Below, in pieces: positions 34,511 through 45,687 of a stretch of DNA of 64,000 bases. Where the stretch lies: NCBI GenBank assembly GCA_002794775.1, contig NBAY01000014.1:124001-188000 (forward strand). The letters are read 5' to 3'. Under the pieces are notes generated by a model that was not told where the DNA came from, did no database searches, and was given only the letters and a program-made list of their open reading frames with translations. The position numbers and the translations under genes were made by a program. The first letter of the stretch is position 1. Every line of letters starts with the position of its first letter. This DNA is from Porodaedalea pini (taxonomy: Eukaryota; Basidiomycota; Agaricomycetes; Hymenochaetales; Hymenochaetaceae).

Positions 34511-35798
34511 AAAGTCACATGGACAGAAATAGCTTTCAATTATCAACAAATCTATGTCATTTTCGAGTGTAGTTCTCTATTGACATGCTTTGATAGTAAT
34601 GATTAGGAGTGATCATTTAGCTATGAGAATTGACGATGAGGTTATAAACTTGGTCCGCATAGTAATGAAGACAATTGACAAGGCCAAGGTTGACGACTAA
34701 TTTATCCTTCTCTGCTATTTTCCATATGTTGTCCTTGGACAGCCCTTGGATATCATTCAGGTGAACTAGACCTCGCTCTTTGAATGACTGCCTAAAAATC
34801 CAATAGTTAGGGCAGGGAGCTTGGCCCTGTTCCATATCCTCATGCAGAGAGTCCAGCCACTTGCTAATAGATGGGAACTTTCAAGGCTGCCTTTGACTGA
34901 TCACGTTGTTGCCAAACATAGTCTACATCATGAGAGGATTCTGCATCATGAGAGGGTGCTGCATCATGGCTTGCAGCTGCATAGTTGAGGGGTGGTTGAT
35001 CACAGGAGGTTCATGCAACATAGGATCAGGTGGAGCTGCATGGGTATAAACTTCTGTGTTCCTCTCAGCTGCTCTTGCAGCTGAGTACAACTTGTGCATC
35101 TTTCTATCTAGAAGTTTAAGAGCCTCAGGTAGATCGGTTTAGGTCACTCCTGGCATGTTTCAGTGCTTAGAAATAACAATAGACATTTTGAGTGAGATAT
35201 ATAGACTTGTGTGCAAAATGACAATTTAAGACTCACAAGAAGTTTCGTGTGCTCAGCAACATCCTCCATAGTGTATGTGACATGCTCCTGCATAACTTTC
35301 AGCATTATGCACAGTTTACCACTGTGCTCATCACATGTGAAGCTCGCTACAATCTTGCGTGTGATTTCCTCAATCTCATTATCGTATGTGCTCTTCACAT
35401 TATTGAGTGGCACTGCTATTGGCTTAGCTTTTGCCAGAGTCTTTTTGCCCCTTTTATCCTGCACATTAGAATCCTATCCAGCCAGAATATCTGAGTTGAA
35501 ATAGCTGGCAATGAAACACAATTGAACAAATCTCTGGGAGATCTCTGATGATGATCTTTGGATCACTTTTGGATTTCATCTTTTTGGCCACTTGCTCCTT
35601 GTGGTGTTTGTGGACCTCCACGAAGACCTTATCCAATGCACTCTGATTATCTAGATACTCCAGAAGGTATCTGTTCGGGCCTTCTTTGATACACCATGGG
35701 CCCTCAACTCCAAGACACGTGATGATGCAGGAGCCCCCTGTCACATTTGCAACCTCGACCAACAAATCATTTAATAGCGTGTCGGAGCACAAGATCAG

Positions 35799-37272
35799 TG
35801 TTAGGATCATAGTTTCCTATTGGGATTTATCCAGGCGTAGGTCACCAGACTAATACCATGTCTGCAGGCACATGACTAGCCCTTCATTGCAAAACAATTG
35901 CTGCCTATCTCTCCACCTCACTCTGAGGGGTGTCAGTGGCCTTGTGCTGCATCTGTCATCTCTGCCAGAGACGAATGCTCAGGTTCCAGGTGTTCAGAGC
36001 AGTTATCAGAAGTAGCAAGAGGACGATGTGTATTCATTCTGTCTTAAGCATAGTGCAAAGTACAAGAGTAAGGTGTATAGTAGATGAGGATACGAAGAGA
36101 AGAAAGAATTGGGGAGTGTCTACTCTTCATGGGGTTTAAATAGCTATGTCGTCCTTGATTGCCTATGTTTACTATCTATTCATTCTGGGTAACTGGTCCA
36201 TGTGCGCATGGTCTGTGCACTTGCTGACTGACCACCTAGCTGCATATTAGTGAGCAGTGGGGCTTGCTTACTGATGCACAGCAGTCCTTGTCCAATCATC
36301 TCCTTGCTTTATCAGTGAGATGCTATTGCGTGCTATGGCATGCTCAAACGTGCTCCCAGTCTGCATCGCTATTAGTTGCCTCGTTACATGGCTGACTGAT
36401 GCTGTGTTTGTTGTCGGGTGCCTTCAGAAGAAGGTACATCATTCCTCTATGGCATCGGGTTCTGTTGTGAAGTGTCCAGCATATGTCAGAGTGCTTGCTT
36501 GTGTTACTTGCACATTGAACGTCAGTGGCCTTGGTATCCCTGTTGGTATCATTGGGACGATAGCTTGGGCTATTGGGTGCTCAGGTATCAGAGCTCTCCA
36601 GACTGGTCCTGTACTTGTCATTAAGGCCTCCATTATGATTGCCGGGCTTGGTAAGAAGTTGTATATTCCTTGGGCATATTGGATTGCTGTGACTGTTGCT
36701 CCATGAGCTGGGTAGGTCATCAACTGTACCATTCCTATGTGTTGCCTAGTAGTCGTGTGTTGCCACACATTCTTGGCTAGTGTTCCTACCACGGTTTCCA
36801 TACGTGGTCTCACATTGTGTGGTACTTCCATCCTGAGCGAGGTGAGGGTGTTCCTACACTCTGAGTGTGGATCCTTGTTGTATTGTGTTTGCAGTCTATA
36901 CTTGACTGTCTGTCCATCCTCTGCCAGAGTCTTTGCCGTCATTGTTAAGGTCATAAGGTTCCGATGGGTAGGGCTCCATCAGTACTCCATGAACATATCC
37001 AATGTGTTGGTGTTTGTTGCTTGCAGTGTGTAGTCTACCATTTGTCCATATCAGTAGACCATCATGAATTGGATTGTCTTGTGTAGTTGCTGTGCTTGTC
37101 TGCACTTGAGGCATTCTGCCTGTTTGACTTGTCTGTCATTGAACAGCGCCTTGCTCCTGGCCTGTTTCAGATACTCCTATGGATTCTGCATGATTGGTTG
37201 CAGGTGTCAATCTTGCTATATCCAGGATGTCGATCTGTCGATCTGTGATCTGCATTATAAGCAATTCTTTCA
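35799..37272 (-). mobile_element. solo LTR W (1474 bp) with ATCAG target duplication
   Basis: On the plus strand it runs TGTTAGGATC...TTTCA, flanked by ATCAG at 35794-35798 and 37273-37277. Excising it restores the reading frame of gene Y exactly. A TATA-like GCTATTTAAACC on the minus strand (36134-36143) places U3 on the right. U3 holds a long open frame from an ATG 17 bp inside the LTR (see next entry). The size is large for a fungal LTR. Confidence 0.85.
36439..37255 (-). pseudogene. U3-encoded open frame of LTR W
   Basis: It starts MQITDRQIDILDIARLTPAT, has a TGA after EQGAVQ near 37140, continues MPQVQTSTATTQDNPIHDGL to about 36900, shifts frame once, then reads VKYRLQTQYNKDPHSECRN...RMEVPHNVRPRMETVVG...HTTTRQHIGMVQLM to a stop at 36439. 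That is about 270 codons with only one nonsense codon and one frameshift. A motif of the type V-P-H-x-V ... G-T ... H-x-T-T-R resembles MPHEV ... HLTAATR in the U3 frame of LTR Z. No family is recognised. It lies wholly upstream of the LTR TATA box, so it would not be in a normal genomic transcript's 5' end but would be read at the 3' end. Confidence 0.45.
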
Positions 37273-38561
37273 ATCAGCTCCCATCTGCCAATGCCATCCA
37301 AAACCAAGACCTTTACTTCAATCACATCTCTGTCTGCCCTATCTGTGACTGGTGTTGACGTAACCATCCCTTGTGCCTTGGCTGTTCCAAGGGAAGCAAT
37401 ACTCCAGTTGGCAGGGCCATCTGATATACATGTAAGACCATGTTTATGATGTAAAAATATCTCTTACTCAGTGAAAAAAAGCTGCCATCAGATGGGAAGT
37501 TGGGAACTTCCTGATAAGTACTGTCTAACTGTAGAGTTTCATCAGCAGGGCCATTATAACTCCTGGCTCATGCCACATCAAGGACTGAGATTTCTGCTAC
37601 AGCAGCTGGATTGACATTGATGTCATCATCACTATTGTAATCCTGTTTGTGACAGTTCCAAAGGAAGAGAGTAAAAGCAGAATGTCAGTACAGGTAAGCA
37701 TAGATTCTCAAGACGTCCAAGTCACCTTTCTGGCATGCTTTTTCAGCAGCCTCCTGGTTGGTTTAGCGTTCAAATTGAAAGGCATTCGAGGCGTAGGGGT
37801 TCGTGGGGACTTGCAAATGTCTAGTTTTGCTTTGGAGCTTGCGGCTGCTTCTGCAATCTTTCTTGGTCGGCCATGGGGACACTTGGGTGCATTTTTGATA
37901 GCCTTGGCTTCCTCAGCCACTTTGGCCTTTTTGGAGGGGATTTTGGTACATTGAGGAGGTATAAGAGAAAAAAATCCATGTGGAAAAGTGAATATGCAAT
38001 GCTTAGATTATGGCATTCAGCTAGTGCTCTGGGTATATAAGGTCAGAAACTGTAAAAGGCAAGTCCTAGCACACTTCTTCATCCCAGCTGTACAGTAAGG
38101 TGTTGGGGGCCCACCAGATAGAGATCAGTCCACATGACAATGGCTGAGATATATGTAAGCTCACATCCGTGTTGTCCCATCTCATCACTCATGCCATGCA
38201 GTTGCATTGTCTCAGACATATCCCCTTGTTGCACCACACTAGATCTCGATCACAATATGGAGAGCCATAAGGAGGAAGAGGACCAGCTAAGTAGCAGCAC
38301 AAGTGTGTCAGCATCCCATGATCTCTTTGAATCGTTAACATCGGACAGTAAGTCAGAGCAAGTCGCTTTCTTTTTTCACCCCTTTCAATTTATCTTTGGT
38401 TTGCAGCTTCTGCAGAGATCTTTATCCAGATGATGGCAAAGATAGCGGTGGCTGAAGCCACCTCATCAAAAGAAAAAGGCGAATCCTTAGAAATTCAAGG
38501 TGAGAAAGAGACCTGCACTGGACAGTGGCTGACAGCAGGGAGGAAGCAAAAGCAGGGTATG

Positions 38562-38991
38562 TGTTAGAACTCGAACTTGAACTTTTCCTTTTCTTTTATT
38601 TCCTTTTATCAATTCCTTTCTTTTAATCACACCCTTCCATTATATTTAATCATCTTTTCAATCATTTCCCACACTCCCTGACACATGACCTTCATTCGTT
38701 CCATTCCGTTCATTTATGTAATGTTAGGTAATATAGTCTCATGATCGTCACTATAAGAGGCCTCAGGAATCACATGAACTCCTTGTTCTGCTTTTCCTCT
38801 TACCTCCACGATGACCTAGGTAAGACTTGTCCCCCTTGTATTAGTTTAGACTTATATTAATCCTCTTACCTCCGCAACAACCTAGCCTGAGTACAGCATG
38901 TCACAAGTCCCCGCTCAAGTATAGCACATTCCAGATGGCAGTCAGCTGAAGCCTGCCCAGTCCAAGCCATCTCCCAGACTCCCACCTAACA
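38562..38991 (+). repeat. G1 5' LTR (430 bp)
   Basis: TGTTAGAAC...CCTAACA. A TATAAG box at 38752 lies 33 bp before GTTCTGCTTTT (38785-38795), the likely RNA 5' end. It is nearly the same as the 3' LTR. Confidence 0.9.
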
Positions 38992-38992
38992 T

Positions 38993-39003
38993 AAAAGCAG
39001 AAC
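38993..39003 (+). other. G1 self-priming site
   Basis: AAAAGCAGAAC begins one base after the 5' LTR. It is the exact reverse complement of GTTCTGCTTTT, located 33 bp downstream of the LTR TATA box. No tRNA-like TGG is present. This matches the self-priming arrangement known from Tf1/sushi-type chromoviruses. Confidence 0.7.
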
Positions 39004-39461
39004 CCCACCCAGGCTCATCCCTAGTGTACGTTGTTGCTGTCAACTCACCTTTACTTGGTCTAGAGGAGTGCTCCCCTTGAAGGATTTGACATGTAAACCC
39101 CCTGAACGACAACTCTCAACCCTGCCTGGATGTTTTCAGATGTTCATGTATTATGTAAACACACTCTCAACCAACCTTCTCTGACCCTGGCACTCTGCAT
39201 CTCCCTTTGGTGGAGGAGCCATCTGACTTGGACATGGGTAATACATTGCATGCAGTTGTCAATGTCATTGTTGATTGTTATCTCGGCCATCTCCTTCTGC
39301 CTGGTCATCAAATTCACCGATGAACCTGTCCTTTGTCAGCATAACATTCATCTGGACAACCAGCCCATTCCTGTCCCCCCTCTGGTTTAGTCAAGATAGA
39401 TCTCACCGAGGAACAACAACGGGCTCTTCCCTCTTCTTTGCACTATGATGACGAATGACAC

Positions 39462-41794
39462 TTGTATGTAGCAGACGATAGAAATCACATCACCCATAAT
39501 ATCTGGTGGAGTGACATTAGACACGCTTGGTACTCGACTGACAAACAAAGCAGACAAACTTGGTGGGCACCTCGACCTCCTTGTGCACCATCATCTCCTA
39601 CAGTCTTGACATCATCAGTCATCCTCCCTAGTGAACCAGGAGGCTATTGTACGCCCCGTGACTCATCATCACTGACTCCCCCTGAACGCCTGTTGCACAT
39701 GCCTGTACCAGCAATGTTGATGGGAGGTTTCAGCGTACAACAGCTGGAGCAGATTGCAGTGATCATTGCAGGTGCCTTCACTCATCAAGCAAACAATGCC
39801 CCAGCCCCTGCCACCCCAGCCAATGCTCCGGCCCCCTCTATCGACATCGCCCGACCACACAAATTTGCTGGTGGCAATGATTACCTCAACTTCAGACATG
39901 AAGTCACTCTTTTTGTCTTGGCAAATCCTACAAGGTATCCCTCGTCATCGAGCAAGATTTATGTTGCCCTCTCCTATCTCAAGGGTGGCAATGTGTTGAC
40001 ATGGGCACAAAACTACATCAAGGAGTTCACGACTGTGGGCATCGTGAGTTTCACAGATAGCTGGACCAGGTTCCAGGAATGACTGGATGCCTTGTTCAAT
40101 GATCTGAACTGAAAGGAGAAGGCACTGGCAGAATTCCAGACCAAGGTTCAGAAGGACCTCACAGCTGATGAGTTCTTCCAGAAACTCGACGTGATCATCA
40201 TGAGGGCAGATCTGAAGGACAATGACATCATCTGTGACCATCTGAAGCGTTGTGGAGATCCCGACGCCGCTGGCCTCAGAATCGGCTCTATTAGGTTCGA
40301 CTCGACTCAGGACAGTCTTACAAGTATCCCCAATGCATTTCAGGACACTTTCAGTGTTTGGCAGGATTAACTCGACGCATACAGCTTGGTTCTGCACCGG
40401 TGAGCCACCAAAGTCCGTTTTGGATCACATCTGGTATTGTTCCGAGCCTCCCGAAGCTTAATTGCTCATGTTCTCGAGTTCCGGCTCCGAGTTCCGGCTG
40501 TTTGGTATTGTTTGGCTAGAGCCTCCGGTCTGTCTTTGTGTCCTTTGTACGCCGCTCAGAGGCTCAACCCTCTGTCGGTTATTTAAACACTCATGTAAAT
40601 GTCTCAAAAATAGAAGTTTAGTTCCCCCGAGTCAGTCCCAGTCTTTGGTTCTCGTCTCCGTCGCCGTTCAGTGTCGTTCCGTCCGTTCCGTCCGTTCCGT
40701 CTCGAGTCCCGTTTTCGGCCAAATCTTGCTTTCGCTATATCGCCCTCAGTTCTTATCCGTTTCCCGAGCTCTCTTCAGATTCTTAATCTCGTCGAAAATC
40801 GCTTTCGAACATTGTCTTTTCTTGCACGATTCCGAGCCCGCGTCGTAGAGCTACGAAAATAGCTTTTGGTTCCGGGAGTTCCGTGCGTTCCGCCAGCCGC
40901 AACCAGTGCAACTGCTATATCTCCGTCAATTCTGCATCGCGTCTCGAGGTCTTTTCAGATTCAGAATCATCTCGACGAATAGTATCGATTCCTGTCTTCA
41001 CTGGCGAGTTTCCGAGCCCGGGTTGTCAAGATCGTAGTTGCTCTTTGTTCTCCGACTGCATTTAGGCACGTTTTGCCGGTCGTCCTTTGTACTCGCGTCC
41101 TCGAGTCGACACCTAGCCCCGAGTATTCTATTACACTTCCCCGCACTTCCTGACACTATCCCCTCCATCAGACACGTTAGAGTGAACCCCCAGTGGCCGA
41201 ACTCAACCAGGTCCGAGTCTGCCAGTAGACCGTACCATCACCTTTCAGCGTGCAATGAACATTGAGGTAGTCTGTGGTGTGTTGAGGTCAACACCGGTCC
41301 CGATGATGCACAACAATTGGAAGAAGAAAGCCATCGAGATCGACCAGGGTGAACAACAGATCCGAGCAATCCAGCGAGGTCGTGCACTACCACCCCTTCA
41401 GCGCCCACAACAACAAGCACCGCCTGCTCGCCATCAGTTTGCAGCCCCTCCTGTCGACAAATGCAATGTGACGGGCATCACCTTTGGAGGTACGGGTCAA
41501 CCGATGGACGTCTCGATGAACGAGGCACGATAACGTTGGATGTGCTGGCTCTGTGGCCAAGAGGGTCACTTTAAGAACAAGTGCCCACAGGGGAAGCCAA
41601 TCATCCAGTGCATGTTGGAGTTGATGGCACCAGGTAAGTGTTACCTCCTTGCCAACAAACTCGGTGCGATGAAGGAATCAGCATTTGAGGAAGTCGTAGA
41701 CACTCGAAGGTTGACGGTGGAGGAATATGTGGAGGAGGAAGACAACAACAAAGAGGTCATTGACTCACAAGGTTTTGTGAGTGGTCAGGCGTAG
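39462..41794 (+). pseudogene. G1 gag, interrupted by solo LTR S2
   Basis: Capsid-like region: SIDIARPHKFAGGNDYLNFR, VALSYLKGGNVLTWAQNYIK, then TGA after RFQE and after LFNDLN; G2 has CAA at the second site. After S2 the frame resumes MNIEVVCGVLRSTPVP and has a zinc knuckle CWLCGQEGHFKNKC (C-X2-C-X4-H-X4-C, near 41540-41585) before the stop at 41794. A TAA precedes the knuckle. The 39004-39461 leader shows no gene. Role: nucleocapsid/capsid. Confidence 0.8.
40251..41247 (+). mobile_element. solo LTR S2 (997 bp) with GCGT target duplication
   Basis: The ends are TGTGGAGATCC...CACCTTTCA, and the length equals S1. GCGT occurs at 40247-40250 and 41248-41251; the G2 gag gives the empty site. A TTATTTAAAC box lies near 40579. 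S1 and S2 differ by scattered, largely transition changes, so they are separate insertions of the same family. Confidence 0.9.
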
Positions 41795-44700
41795 CCATCA
41801 GGGTGACTGACCGAGAAGAACAAGGGACTTCAAATCCGGATTTGCTAAAATATAGTCAACCGTCTGTACAATACCTAGATGCAAATGACGTCGATGACTT
41901 TTCTGATTACGAAGTCCCCACCGGTGTGAATGAAAATGACGAGTACGAGCAGCTATTCATGAGGGGAACTGGTGGACACCAGCTGGACCTCCTCTTGAAC
42001 GTCGGACACAGTGTAGCAGGTGAAGTGAGAGAGGTAGATGTGCATGCCCTCATGGATTCAGGGTGCACAGGATTGTGTATCGACATAGGGTTCATCGAAC
42101 GGTACAGGCTAGAGACCAAGCGCTATATCAGGCCCCTCGCAATGCTTAACGTGGATGGCATGCACAACGAGGCTGGCTTGATCAAGGAATACATCGACGT
42201 CAAATTAATGATTGGGCATCACAAGGAGAGGATAGTCCTTGTGGTAATGTCCCTGGCATCGTCAAACATATTCCTGAGCTACAACTGTCTGTGACATCAC
42301 AACCTGGAGGTTGACTGGAAGACGGGTTTGATTGAATTCACCCACTGTCCAGAGGAGTGCGTGATTGAGAAGGAAGTTGTGGAAGAGATGAGGAGGGTGA
42401 GAGAGGTGCGAATGGACAAGGTGTCCTGGCCTGCATACCTCGATGACTTTGTGACGTTTTCAATGAGAAAGGCTTCTAAACGCTGCCAGAACATTGACCT
42501 TGGGACCACATCATCAATCTGAAACCTGACTTCAAACCTAGTGACTGCAAGATCTACCCGCTCATGCCAACAGAGCAGCAGTCACTCAAGGACTTCCTCG
42601 ATGAGAACTTGAAGTCTGGTTGCATTCAACGATTGATCTTGCCCATGGTGTCGCGCTTCTTCTTCATTAAGAAGGCTGACAAATTGCTATGCCCAATCCA
42701 AGACTATTGTAAGCTCAACAATGGTACGATCAAGAACAAGTACCCCCTCCCCCTCATCAATGAACTCATTGACAAGGTCAAGAAGGTGAAGTACATCACC
42801 AAGCTTGACCTTTGCTGGGGATACTATAACATCCAGATCTGTGAGGGTGACAAGTGGAAGGTGGCTTTCCATATGAACATGGGTCTCTTCAAGCCAACGC
42901 TGATGTTCTTTGGTCTCTGCAACGTGCCAGCGACGTTCCAGGCCTTCATCAATTACATCTTCAAGGACCTGATCTACACAAACCTGATCATTGTGTACCT
43001 TGACGACATCCTGATTCTCTCAGAAACGCTCAAGGAACATATCAAAATGTTGAGGCACGTTCTTCAAATCCTTTGAGAGAATGGCCTATGCCTGAAGCCC
43101 AAGAAGTATGAGTTCAACACTAAGGTCATCAAGTATCTCGGTCACATCATTGGCAACAGCAAGATCAAGGTGGACCCAGCAAAGACAGAGGTGATTGCAA
43201 ACTGGCCCATCCCATGAAATGTTAAGGAGCTCCAACAGTTCCTCGGCATGGGTAACTGGCTGCAGCACTTCATCAAAGACTACAGCAAGGTAGTCCAGCT
43301 GCTAATGTTGCTAATGGGCAAAAAGGACTGGGTATGAGAGACTGAACAGCAGGAAGGGAAGTGGAGGGTGATTGCCTACAGATCGTAGGCACTCCAACCA
43401 GCAGAACGAAACTATGAGATCTACAACAAGGAGATGCTCGCAATCATTTCAGTGCTCAAGGAGTGGCAACAATACCTCCTTGGTGCTTGCCACAAGATTG
43501 AGATCTGGTCAGACCACGCCAACCTCACCTACTTCAGGTTGGTGCAGAAGCTGAGCTATTGTCAAGCTCACTGGCAGACTGAACTCGAAGAATTCAACTT
43601 CCACCTCAAACACAAGTCAGGGAAGATAATGGGCAAGGCAGACCTGCTGTCACACAAGGCAGGCTACAATCAAGGCAAGGATGACAACAATGGTGTCGTG
43701 TTCATCAAGGAGAAGTGGCTGAACCATGGAGTGGTGCACATGTCATGTGATGAGGTGGTAGAACGAGTGGGTGAAGTGCAGAGGGCACAGGATGAGTCAG
43801 AGAGGCCAACAGGTATGACAGAGGTTGACAGATTGTGGTGAATGAAGGGCAAGGTATACGTTCTGTTGACAATGAAGGAGGCCGTATTGTGGGAGTGTCA
43901 CAACTCAGTACTGGCAGGACATCTGGGAGCATCGAAGATGGTAGAGCTTGTCCGTCGCGACTTCTGGTGGGCATCCATGTTCTCTGACATCTGAGTGTAC
44001 GTCTGAGGATGCAATCATTGTCAATGAATGAAGGCCCTAAGGACATTGAGGTTGAGACCACTCCATCCAAACATGGTCCCTGAAGGCCCTTGGGAAATTG
44101 TCATGGTCGATCTCATTGGAGAACTCCCAGACTCGAAGGGACATAACGCAATATGCGTCTTTGTGGACAGGTTCTCAAAACAGATGCACACAATCCTGAC
44201 AACAACGAAGTTGTCAGCAGAAGGCATGGCTCAATTGTACCGCAACCATGTCTTCTGCCTCCACGGCCTCCCAATGAAGATTATCCACAATCGAGGGATG
44301 CAATTCGACACATCAATGATGAAGGAGCTGTACAAACTCCTGCACATTGAAGGCAACCCATCAACGGCGTATCATCCACAGACAGACAGTCAAACAGAAC
44401 ACGTTAACCAGGAGCTCAAACAGTACCTTCAACTCTTCATTAACCATCAGCAATCAGACTGGAAGGACTGGCTCCCCCTTGCAGAGTTTGCATACAACAA
44501 CCACAAACACTTGGCGACTAAGATGTCCCCCTTCTACACAAATACAGGATGTCATCCTTTAAGTTTTGACACGACACAAACCTCCTCTGCTAACATGTCA
44601 GCAGAAGAATTCGCAAAGCACATCAAGGAGACTCATTGCATCGCAAAGGACAATCTAGTCAAGGCAGTGGAAGATATGAAGCACTACCATGACCAGATGG

Positions 44701-45257
44701 CAGGAACTTCAGTGGAGTACAAGGCTGGAGACAAGGTCTTCCTCGACAGGTGAAACATCAGCATAGATTTGCCAACGAAGAAGCTTGCCAACAAGTGGTA
44801 TGGTCCATTTGACGTCATCAACAAGGTGAGAGCGAGCGCGTACAAGCTCAAGCTCCCAAAGCGATGGAGAAAGGTCTACCCCATCTTCAATGAAGCCCTG
44901 CTGAAACCCACCGTTGAACCGTCCTTCGAGAACTAGAAATAACCACTGCCGCCACCACCCAACATCGTTGACAATAAGGAGGAGTATGAGATCAAGGAGG
45001 TTCTAGACTTGTGCCTGCACCAAGGGAAGCTACAGTACCTTGTCAAGTGGGTCGGCTACAATGAACCAACTTGGCAGCCCGAGATGGACTTCAGTGAGAA
45101 TGCAAAGGAGGTGATCACTGAGTTCTATCGAAAACACCCTGGCACCCCTCATAAACTTGAAATCCCTCAACAATGCCTACGTCTGATCTTTGTTGACACC
45201 CAGCCTGACGACCATGATCATGGTTGGTCAGTACACCCAACCTTGAGAGGGGGGTAA
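41795..45257 (+). pseudogene. G1 pol: protease, RT, RNase H, integrase, chromodomain
   Basis: Pol is in the -1 frame relative to gag. Protease has ALMDSGCTG near 42050. RT reads DYCKLNNGTIKNKYPLPLIN ... VYLDDILILS (YLDD intact near 43000). TGAs follow at conserved arginines (LQIL* before ENGL; WPIP* before NVKELQ). RNase H has lost about 140 bp after KKDW and resumes at EGKWRVIAYRS. Integrase has H/H and GCNHC zinc ligands; the core reads VMVDLIGELP, and IIHNRGMQF where the second catalytic Asp would normally stand. The C-terminal chromodomain is LQYLVKWVGYNEPTWQPEMD (near 45030-45090), expected to target integration to modified chromatin. The copy is dead. Confidence 0.85.
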
Positions 45258-45687
45258 TGTTAGAACTTTTCCTTTTCCTTTTCCTTTTCTTTTATTTCCT
45301 TTTATCAATTCCTTTCTTTTAATCACACCCTTTCATTATATTTAATCATCTTTTCAATTATTTCCCACACTCCCTGACACATGACCTTCATTCGTTCCAT
45401 TCCATTCATTTATGTAATGTTAGGTAATATAGTCTCATAGTCGTCACTATAAGAGGCCTCAGGAATCGCATGAACTCCTTGTTCTGCTTTTCCTCTTACC
45501 TCCATGACAACCTAGGTGAGATTTGTCCCCCTTGTATTAGTTTAGACTTGTATTAATCCTTTTACCTCTGCAATGACCTAGCCTGAGTACAGTGTGTCCT
45601 GAGTCCCCGCTCAAGTATAGCACATCCCAGACGACAGTCAGCCAAGGCCTGCCCAGTCTGAGCCGTCTCCCAGACTCCTGCCTAACA
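45258..45687 (+). repeat. G1 3' LTR (430 bp)
   Basis: TGTTAGAAC...CCTAACA, 430 bp like the 5' copy; TATAAG at 45448 and GTTCTGCTTTT at 45481-45491. It is followed by GTATG and gene X coding sequence. Confidence 0.9.

Larger units (their letters stand above)
34617..37955 (-). pseudogene. gene Y: unknown multi-exon protein with C-terminal SAM-like region, split by solo LTR W
   Basis: On the minus strand, the 37955-37708 exon is basic with an AT-hook-like GRPRK (KCPHGRPRKIAEAAASSK) and ends near KKHARKVTW. A second exon near 37640-37480 reads QDYNSDDDINVNPAAVAEIS; an intron starting GTAAGAG follows; then WSIASLGTAKAQGMVTSTPV...DGIGRWE. Removing W (35799-37272) joins ...GIGRWELI to LCSDTLLNDLLVEVANVTGG in frame. 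Later exons include DKRGKKTLAKAKPIAVPLNN and the C-terminus WIFRQSFKERGLVHLNDIQG...YYADQVYNLI, resembling the C-terminal SAM-like region I recall from uncharacterised agaricomycete proteins. It is divergent from gene X. A chromatin- or DNA-associated role is a guess from the AT-hook. Confidence 0.5.
38562..45687 (+). mobile_element. G1: complete Ty3/gypsy chromovirus, 5 bp TSD GTATG
   Basis: Two 430 bp LTRs with TGTTAG...CTAACA ends flank a leader, gag, protease, RT, RNase H, integrase and a chromodomain. GTATG directly repeats at 38557-38561 and 45688-45692. A polypurine stretch (GAGAGGGGGG) precedes the 3' LTR. G1 lies in gene X and has itself received solo LTR S2. Pol has many nonsense codons and an internal deletion in RNase H compared with G2. 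Confidence 0.9.

Noticed and set aside
43994..44070. Treating the G1 integrase as a separate host gene
   Set aside because: Although long frames occur (44028-44753), they lie in order within pol between RNase H and the chromodomain and between paired LTRs.
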